DNA from: Corallium rubrum
Taxonomy: Eukaryota > Cnidaria > Anthozoa > Scleralcyonacea > Coralliidae
DNA: 64,000 bases
NCBI GenBank assembly: GCA_964035015.1
Contig: OZ036004.1
Coordinates: 13,959,427 to 14,023,426 of the forward strand
Reading direction: 5' to 3'
Position 1 is the stretch's first letter. Every line of letters starts with the position of its first letter. Below, piece after piece: positions 58,500 to 64,000 of the stretch. The translations under genes and the position numbers were made by a program. The notes under the pieces are model-generated. The model was not told the DNA's origin, ran no database searches, and saw nothing but the letters and a program-made list of their open reading frames with translations.

Positions 58500-58835
58500 C
58501 TTCCTTTTAGTATAAATACACCGGTGATTATAGAAAATCACGCGCGCTGATTGGTCGAGCTACTTCGGATTAATTCTCAATAATCACCTACAGCATTTAT
58601 TCAAAATGGCCGCCAGCCAAAGTTGTCAATGCGACAGACAAGGAAGTTAACAATTTTAAAGAAAATGCTCTTCCTAAAAGTACGAAAATGTGTATTTATA
58701 CTAAAACAATTATTCGCCTCAGGCTCAGTGAATATCAGTGAATAATAACCTCAACCTCGTCTCGGTTATTATAAACCGATATTCACCTCGCCTTCGGCGA
58801 ATAATTGTTAATTATTTCACTTCAGTGGTGTGGTG
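58500..58835. mobile_element. ATTATTCRCC-type MITE
   Basis: GGTGATTATAGAAAATCACG, CAATTATTCGCCTCAGGCTC and TCGCCTTCGGCGAATAATTG form nested hairpins like those at 29.55-30.08 kb. No coding capacity. Confidence 0.5.
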
Positions 58836-58854
58836 GCAAGTAGGCCAAAGCAGC

Positions 58855-59280
58855 CCCCCCCCCCCCTCCCTCACCAAAACTTAAAATAAACCCAATTTAT
58901 TTTTTAATTAGCTAGGTCTCCAAATTAATATTCAGATTTTAGGCCAGAAAAGATCGTAGGGATGTAGTCATATGCTAATAAGAGCATGATTAGGTAAATC
59001 TAAAATAAAGTAGTAGTGTTGCAGAAATGAAAGCTATCAGAACCCATTGTTTGATTTAATATTATTTATTGCTATTTGAGCTATCTTAGTCGGGCAAAAT
59101 TTGTGATCACTTTTAATGGTTCAAAAAAAAATGTCTGAGTGACTTAACAAAAATTGAGTTTCACCAAATACTGTAATTTCTTCTTTCTTTTCTAGACTGA
59201 AACATGCCACCATGACACTGTTTCACTTACAGTATATACATCATACATAATAAAAATTATTTTCTTCTATTCTACAGTAT
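58855..59280. other. No gene recognised
   Basis: AT-rich intergenic sequence preceded by a C-tract at 58853-58867. Confidence 0.3.
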
Positions 59281-59286
59281 TTTAGT

Positions 59287-59406
59287 AACCCTTTCCCTCC
59301 AAGGCATTCTCTGACTTGACGAGTAAAACCGTCTGGCGTTATAAAAAGAGTAAAATAACAGAGTGGTTGGTTTGGGGCAATTGCAGCCTAATAGGGAAGG
59401 GGTTAA
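59287..59406. repeat. Dispersed TTAACCCTTT MITE, second copy
   Basis: TAACCCTTTCCCTCCAAGGC to GGGAAGGGGTTAA with the core GACGAGTAAAACCGTCTGGC. Confidence 0.65.
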
Positions 59407-59484
59407 AGTGGTTTGCAGCAAACTACAGTAATTCTAAATATTACCAGGGTTAAGTCACGTTGGCCTGAAAAACAGAGAAAAATC

Positions 59485-59523
59485 TTCTCGACGTTTCGAG
59501 CGAAGGCCCTTCGTCAGGAGAAA
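59485..59523 (-). ncRNA. Hammerhead ribozyme motif (minus copy)
   Basis: On the minus strand: CTCCTGACGAAGGGCCTTCG followed by CTCGAAACGTCGAGAAG. It differs from the plus copy by one loop base. Confidence 0.6.
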
Positions 59524-59772
59524 TTAGTAAACAACTCACATGTGGTCACGCGTATTTATAGCAGAGCTACAATGGGAATCACGTGAACACATGTAAGCCA
59601 ATAAAAACAAAGTAAACAAATAAATTAATATGTAATTTTAGCCTGTGTGCAGGTGCTGACCCAATTTGTGGGTCAGGTACCTGCAAATAGGCAAAGAAAC
59701 AGGTTATAAATTACTATTTAAATCATCAGAAAAAGGTTAAGGAAAAGGTGTGGAATATGGTGGTGGAGTGAG

Positions 59773-60519
59773 CTAAATGAAAGAGAATCGCTCATTGAGG
59801 CCGTGAGGGTGAATGGTACCAAGTTTGTAAATGAGACGCATTTCTTGTTTACGACGAGTATTGTTACAACCTGTAATGGGCTGAATGGCACAGATTTTCA
59901 TGTTGGAAAAGGAGTGGTTGGCACTGTTGAAGTGCCTGGCAACAGGTTTGTTTGGCACATTGTTTTTGACATCACGAAGGTGTTCAACAAACCTGTCACC
60001 TAAACGTCTTCCAGTTTCTCCGATGTAAAGCATGGGACATTTACTGCAAGAGATACAGTAAATGAGGTTGGAGGAAGTGCAACTGAAACTGTGGGTTATG
60101 TTGAACCTACATTTTGGAGCCGAAATTGAAATTGAGGAGTCTAAGTATTTACAGGTGTTGCACCTACCACGACAGCAAGAGCTGGTGCCAACATGTGATA
60201 CCAAGGCTTGCTGCAGTGAGCTGTGAACAACGTTTTCCCGGATGTTTTTGCTATGCCGAAAAGATACTAGGGGTTTCTCAGAGAAAATGGAAGATGTTTC
60301 TGGGTCATTTTTAATGAGGTCGAAATTGCGGCTAATGATGTCCCTTACTTTGAAATTGAAGGGATGAAAAGTGAGAACTAGAGGTACTTTTTCATTAGAA
60401 ATGGTAGCCAAAGGTTCGCTTAAGGTGTCTGAACGGGAAATGTTGGAGACCTTGTGTAAGGCAGTGTCTAAGAGGTGGGAAGGATAACCGCGATTAACAA
60501 AAAAGTTTCTCATTTCCAA
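59773..60519 (-). pseudogene. Penelope-like GIY-YIG endonuclease region, 248 codons
   Basis: The frame begins beyond the reverse transcriptase, reading MEMRNFFVNRGYPSHLLDTA and PLVLTFHPFNFKVRDII, then a Cys-rich linker CCRGRCNTCKYL, then the GIY-YIG domain: NLIYCISCSKCPMLYIGETG (the YIG part), RRLGDRFVEHLRDVKNN with the catalytic Arg, and VARHFNSANHSFSNMKICAI. It closes with RRKQEMRLIYKLGTIHPHGL. The RT domain is missing, so this is a 5'-truncated copy although the remaining frame is open. Confidence 0.85.
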
Positions 60520-60856
60520 ACATTTGGCATTGAAATCATCATCTTCACTGCAGAGGCGGCGAAGACGAAGAAATTGAGAGAAAGGAATGGAAGTTTTGGT
60601 GTTTTCCCTCTTTCATTTAGCTCACTCCACCACCATATTCCACACCTTTTCCTTAACCTTTTTCTGATGATTTAAATAGTAATTTATAACCTGTTTCTTT
60701 GCCTATTTGCAGGTACCTGACCCACAAATTGGGTCAGCACCTGCACACAGGCTAAAATTATTGTTTACTTTGTTTTTATTGGCTTACATGTGTTCACGTG
60801 ATTCCCATTGTAGCTCTGCTATAAATACGCGTGACCACATGTGAGTTGTTTACTAA

Positions 60857-60896
60857 TTTCTCCTGACGAAGGGCCTTTGCTCGAAACGTCGAGAAG
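60857..60896 (+). ncRNA. Hammerhead ribozyme motif (plus copy)
   Basis: Stem I TTTCTC pairs with GAGAAG, flanking the core CTGACGA (60863-60869) and GAAAC (60883-60887). Stem II is GGGC/GCTC closed by CTTT, and the cleavage triplet GTC ends at 60890. One extra A sits before stem II. Such type I hammerheads are characteristic of Penelope-like termini. Confidence 0.65.
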
Positions 60897-61241
60897 ATTT
60901 TTCTCTGTTTTTCAGGCCAACGTGACTTAACCCTGGTAATATTTGGATTTCAACCGTGGCTGACGCTGTCCTAGAAGCTTTTTACAGTAATTCTATGTAG
61001 ACTAGTTAGTTCACTACTGTGGGAAACTACAAATATTCAAGAAGCAAACAATTTTGACTATTCTGCTCTACTCAATTACATCAACTCTACACTTGCTTGT
61101 GGTTTATTATATACATGTATTTGTCTTATTGTTGGCCAATTCACTTAATTGGTTTGTAATGCAATGCATGTATTTTTAGAAAGTCTAACTGACTCTAGTG
61201 GAAACAGTGCAAGCATAGGTGTATTCATGCAGCCATCTCAC

Positions 61242-61366
61242 ATTAACCCTTTGACTCCCAACTTTCCAGGGACCCTCCCATCGACGAGTAAAATCATCTG
61301 GCATTATAGACAGAGTGAAATAAAGCAGATATGGAAAATTCCGTATTTGGGGGTGAAAGGGTTAAC
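61242..61366. repeat. Dispersed TTAACCCTTT MITE, third copy
   Basis: ATTAACCCTTTGACTCCCAA to GGGTGAAAGGGTTAA around the core GACGAGTAAAATCATCTGGC. TTAA at both ends is the likely target duplication. Confidence 0.7.
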
Positions 61367-61684
61367 CCACCTGGAATGCCATTGCAACCCACAGAATGAA
61401 AACCACTAGTGCTGTAGTAGCAAAATAGTATTTTTTTCAGCAGCAAAGTACCTGTGGTCCAATTAGTGCAATTTCATAATTTTGCCCCACCACATATTCC
61501 CATGCACCAGCATTTTTGGTGCGAAAATATGTCAGCCAGATGCTAAAAATCAGTGATTCACATAATAATCCATCCTAATCATACCCAGACCTATTAACAT
61601 GCCGTTTTCAAGATGGTGAAAGCTTTTCCATTACAAAGCCATGACCATCGGGCTCCCATCAACCCATCAGATGTGGTTCCATAT

Positions 61685-62118
61685 TAGGCCAATTAAAAAT
61701 AATTTTCAGTTTTTCATCAGATTTTTTGAAAAACGGGGGGCGGGCGGGCGGATTTTAATTTTTTTTATTATTTATTTTTTAATAGCGTAAGTAGTATATT
61801 TCTCCTTTTATTAAAAAACGGATTAAAAGGTTGTCTTCCATTTCACACATTTTGTCTACGCAAGAAATAGTCATTATAAACATCATTTAAAGAAGAATTG
61901 TCTGGAACTCGTACGCCTATCCAGGGCTTCAAAACTTGTGTTCCAGCTCGTATTTGAACGACAACGAAAGGCATGTTGAAACAATATGGCCGCCAATGTT
62001 CGGTTTCCGACTACTTCCGACCAATTCCGATTTAATAATAATAAAAAAATTATTCCGGGCGGCCAATTTTTCAGGGGCGGGCGGCGATGAAAAACTGAAA
62101 ATTATTTTTAATTGGCCT
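61685..62118. mobile_element. MITE with TTAGGCCAATTAAAAATAAT ends
   Basis: The left end TAGGCCAATTAAAAATAATT then TTCAGTTTTTCATC is inverted at 62084-62118. Inside, GGGCGGGCGG words occur near both ends. Confidence 0.75.
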
Positions 62119-62284
62119 TATCTACTCTATATATGGTAACAATATTTATTATTTAATACAGTAGTTGAGTCAGCTTTCTTTGTATATATATTACAGTATG
62201 TTTTTCATATCTACAATGCGCATGCAGTACATCTCAAGAAAGCCGATAATTAAAAATTCAAGGGCTGCATGTAGATATTGCCCT

Positions 62285-62520
62285 GACCAACAGGGCTGTA
62301 TATATATATATTGCCCTAGTCAATATACCAATCTATATATTCCCCTAGTGGCCAACAGGGCAATATCTATACTGTCTGTATATTGCCCTAGTGGCCAACA
62401 GGGCAATATCTATACTGTCTGTATATTGCCCTGGTCAATATGGCAATAATGATATCTATATACTTCCCTGGTCAACAGAGCAATATCTATACTGCATATG
62501 GTCAGCAGGGCAAATTAATT
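62285..62520. repeat. Minisatellite of CAACAGGGCAATATCTATA units
   Basis: About six direct units of variable length (34-43 bp) with TATTGCCCTAGTGGCCAACA. A related short array lies at 63341-63435, beyond the MITE at 62653-63200. Confidence 0.8.
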
Positions 62521-62652
62521 CATATCTATAATTAAGAAATAGAAAATGGCTGCCCATGTTTATATAACCTGATGCAAACATGAGAGTGAGTTGGGAAAAT
62601 TTGAAAGTTTATGTGAACCCAAGCCATAGGTAAGGGTATGTATCAGTTTATT

Positions 62653-63204
62653 TAAGGCCTAACAAAAAAAATGTTGTGTTTCCGGTAACAAGCTGAAAAA
62701 ATTTCAAGTCAGTAGGTTGAAAAATAATTATATTTTGTGAATAATTTTATTATCTAATAAGATCAAATATCAACTCAGCTCACCTCTAGTTCTATACCAC
62801 CATGAACATGAACTAAACAATCTAATGAATGTGATTTGTGCTGTGATTTACTGGCATAATGAAATTATTATATGGGAAACAACTTTGCAAGTAGCAACGC
62901 CGTGCGATGAAGATTTGTATTTCTTTTTAAATAGCATGATGGACTAAGCAAACTGTACAATTGACTGGAAGCATGCCAAAGGTGTCTTTTCCATCCAGTC
63001 TAGCATTCATGAATGTTACGTCAATGACAATGGGAGTTTGGTGAACTAGATACATACAGCTAGAAGGAACTTCATATTTAGTTCAAATTAAGTTTATTTT
63101 TAAATCTACATCTGCAAAAATTAGGGGGGAAAATTTCAGGTTGGAGGAAAAAATTCAGGTCAGTCGGGTTACTGGAAACACAACATTTTTTTTTGTTAGG
63201 CCTA
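62653..63204. mobile_element. MITE with AAGGCCTAACAAAAAAAATG ends
   Basis: TAAGGCCTAACAAAAAAAAT then GTTGTGTTTCCGGTAAC is inverted at about 63168-63204. It is itself flanked by two halves of the AAATAGAAAATGG / CTATTTTCTATTT repeat, so it inserted into an older element. Confidence 0.7.
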
Positions 63205-63340
63205 AACATGGGTGGCTATTTTCTATTTCTTTTAGAAAATAAGACTAAGAAATGCACTGTGATGTCACAACCGTGTTTGCATAGCGTGATATACACACGG
63301 CAACTGACCAATCACAGCGTGGTCAGGACTCAGGCTGGTG

Positions 63341-63435
63341 ATCAACAGGGCAATACAGTACCTATAGCAATATCTATATATTTCCCTAGTCAACAGGGCA
63401 ATATCTATATACTGCCCTGGTCAACAGTGCAATAT
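63341..63435. repeat. Short array of the CAACAGGGCAATA minisatellite
   Basis: Three units similar to those at 62.29-62.52 kb. Confidence 0.7.
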
Positions 63436-63861
63436 ATAGTAACTGATTTTCGGAAAACCTCCTCAACTGTTAATAATAACAGTCAGTACCCAATAGTGGA
63501 CTAAAAGCCTCGGTACTTTTACACAAATGTCACAAACTACCACGTGATATAAAACCACTACGAATAAAGCATTGATGTAGACACGTATAAAAATACTTAT
63601 AATTTAAAATTTCTTGGGCTTCCTTTAAAAGTTTCTGCTTTCTTCATCTCTCATCGAGTAAATCCATTGGCTATATCAAAAAATCGATTTTAATTTCAAA
63701 ACATGATTTCTTATAATAGGACTTTCTATAATACGCTGTCAACACAAAGCGCTGGCTCACGCGCTCTTAATCTACTTTTCGTGTATGCGATTTAGGGCAT
63801 TTCCAATTTAAGTCGACGTGTTCTTCGAATTCTATTTCAAAGTTTGAATTTGTCTTTGACG

Positions 63862-64000
63862 ATGACTTCCAACGATACTATGGATTTTGTGCGTCAAGAA
63901 ATTGAAAATCTCAAGAAGCTAGGCGAGAGTTGGAATATGGAAAAATATCAAATAGAAGAAGCTATTATGAAATCTATAGCAGGTATAGATTCAGTTTATA
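63862..64000 (+). CDS. Possible first coding exon, runs off the window
   Basis: An open frame of 46 codons starts MTSNDTMDFVRQEIENLKKL and continues to the window end without a stop. Composition is charged and helical and unlike random AT-rich translation, but I do not recognise a family. It could be a host gene or a retroelement gag. Confidence 0.35.
   Translation, partial: MTSNDTMDFVRQEIENLKKLGESWNMEKYQIEEAIMKSIAGIDSVY

Larger units (their letters stand above)
59437..60944. mobile_element. Penelope-like element fragment between inverted termini
   Basis: The outer ~345 bp (59437-59785 and 60612-60944) are inverted copies sharing AAATATTACCAGGGTTAAGT, CACATGTGGTCACGCG and GGTGCTGACCCAATTTGTGG. 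They enclose the 3' end of a Penelope-like gene on the minus strand. Each terminus carries a hammerhead-ribozyme motif. Penelope-like elements often have such LTR-like terminal repeats; an inverted copy upstream of a 5'-truncated body is a known but complex arrangement. Confidence 0.8.

Overview
The window is animal nuclear DNA: AT-rich, intron-containing, crowded with transposon debris, and carrying a scaffold gap of exactly 200 N (33293-33492). A seven-exon thymidylate synthase gene, many MITEs, tRNA-derived SINEs, Ty3/gypsy, BEL/Pao, Penelope-like, Crypton-like and Kolobok-like remnants, and a Polinton of a type I associate with cnidarians together suggest a cnidarian (a coral is plausible). 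This is inference; no species marker was checked.

Layout. 0.2-10.7 kb is nested repeats: a MULE-like MITE with a 9-bp duplication, TTAA MITEs, a tyrosine-recombinase (Crypton-like) element interrupted by a THAP-bearing Kolobok-like element, a BEL/Pao scrap, and an element with roughly 300-bp repeat-filled inverted ends. 11.06-20.17 kb holds the host gene TYMS on the minus strand; its seven exons join in phase to 312 codons plus stop, and its introns are full of MITEs and microsatellites. 21.9-30.4 kb is repeat-rich without a recognisable host gene. 30.4-33.3 kb is the 3' half of a Ty3/gypsy retrotransposon (minus strand) with its polypurine tract and 3' LTR, cut by the gap.

33.5-52.9 kb is the centrepiece: a Maverick/Polinton (adintovirus-like) provirus of about 19.4 kb, of which 2.0 kb is a later hAT-like insertion. 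It encodes a protein-primed family B DNA polymerase, a retroviral-type integrase with chromodomain, a packaging ATPase, a double-jelly-roll-type major capsid protein (broken), a candidate penton protein, several small membrane proteins, a PD-(D/E)XK-like nuclease, a zinc-ribbon protein, two tandem lectin-like (concanavalin A/LamG-fold) proteins and a deoxynucleoside kinase. Leftward genes fill 34.0-45.1 kb and rightward genes 45.1-52.6 kb; the kinase is the only rightward gene in the left block. Most genes begin at a shared TTAGTATA(TA)-ATG motif, except the ATPase and the last gene, which follow the capsid gene at 18 nt and 1 nt and look co-transcribed. I saw no adenain-like protease gene.

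52.9-64 kb contains a decayed non-LTR reverse transcriptase, minisatellites, a 690-bp foldback element, SINEs, a Penelope-like GIY-YIG fragment between inverted ends that each carry a hammerhead-ribozyme motif, and several MITEs. A possible first coding exon starts at 63862 and runs off the window.
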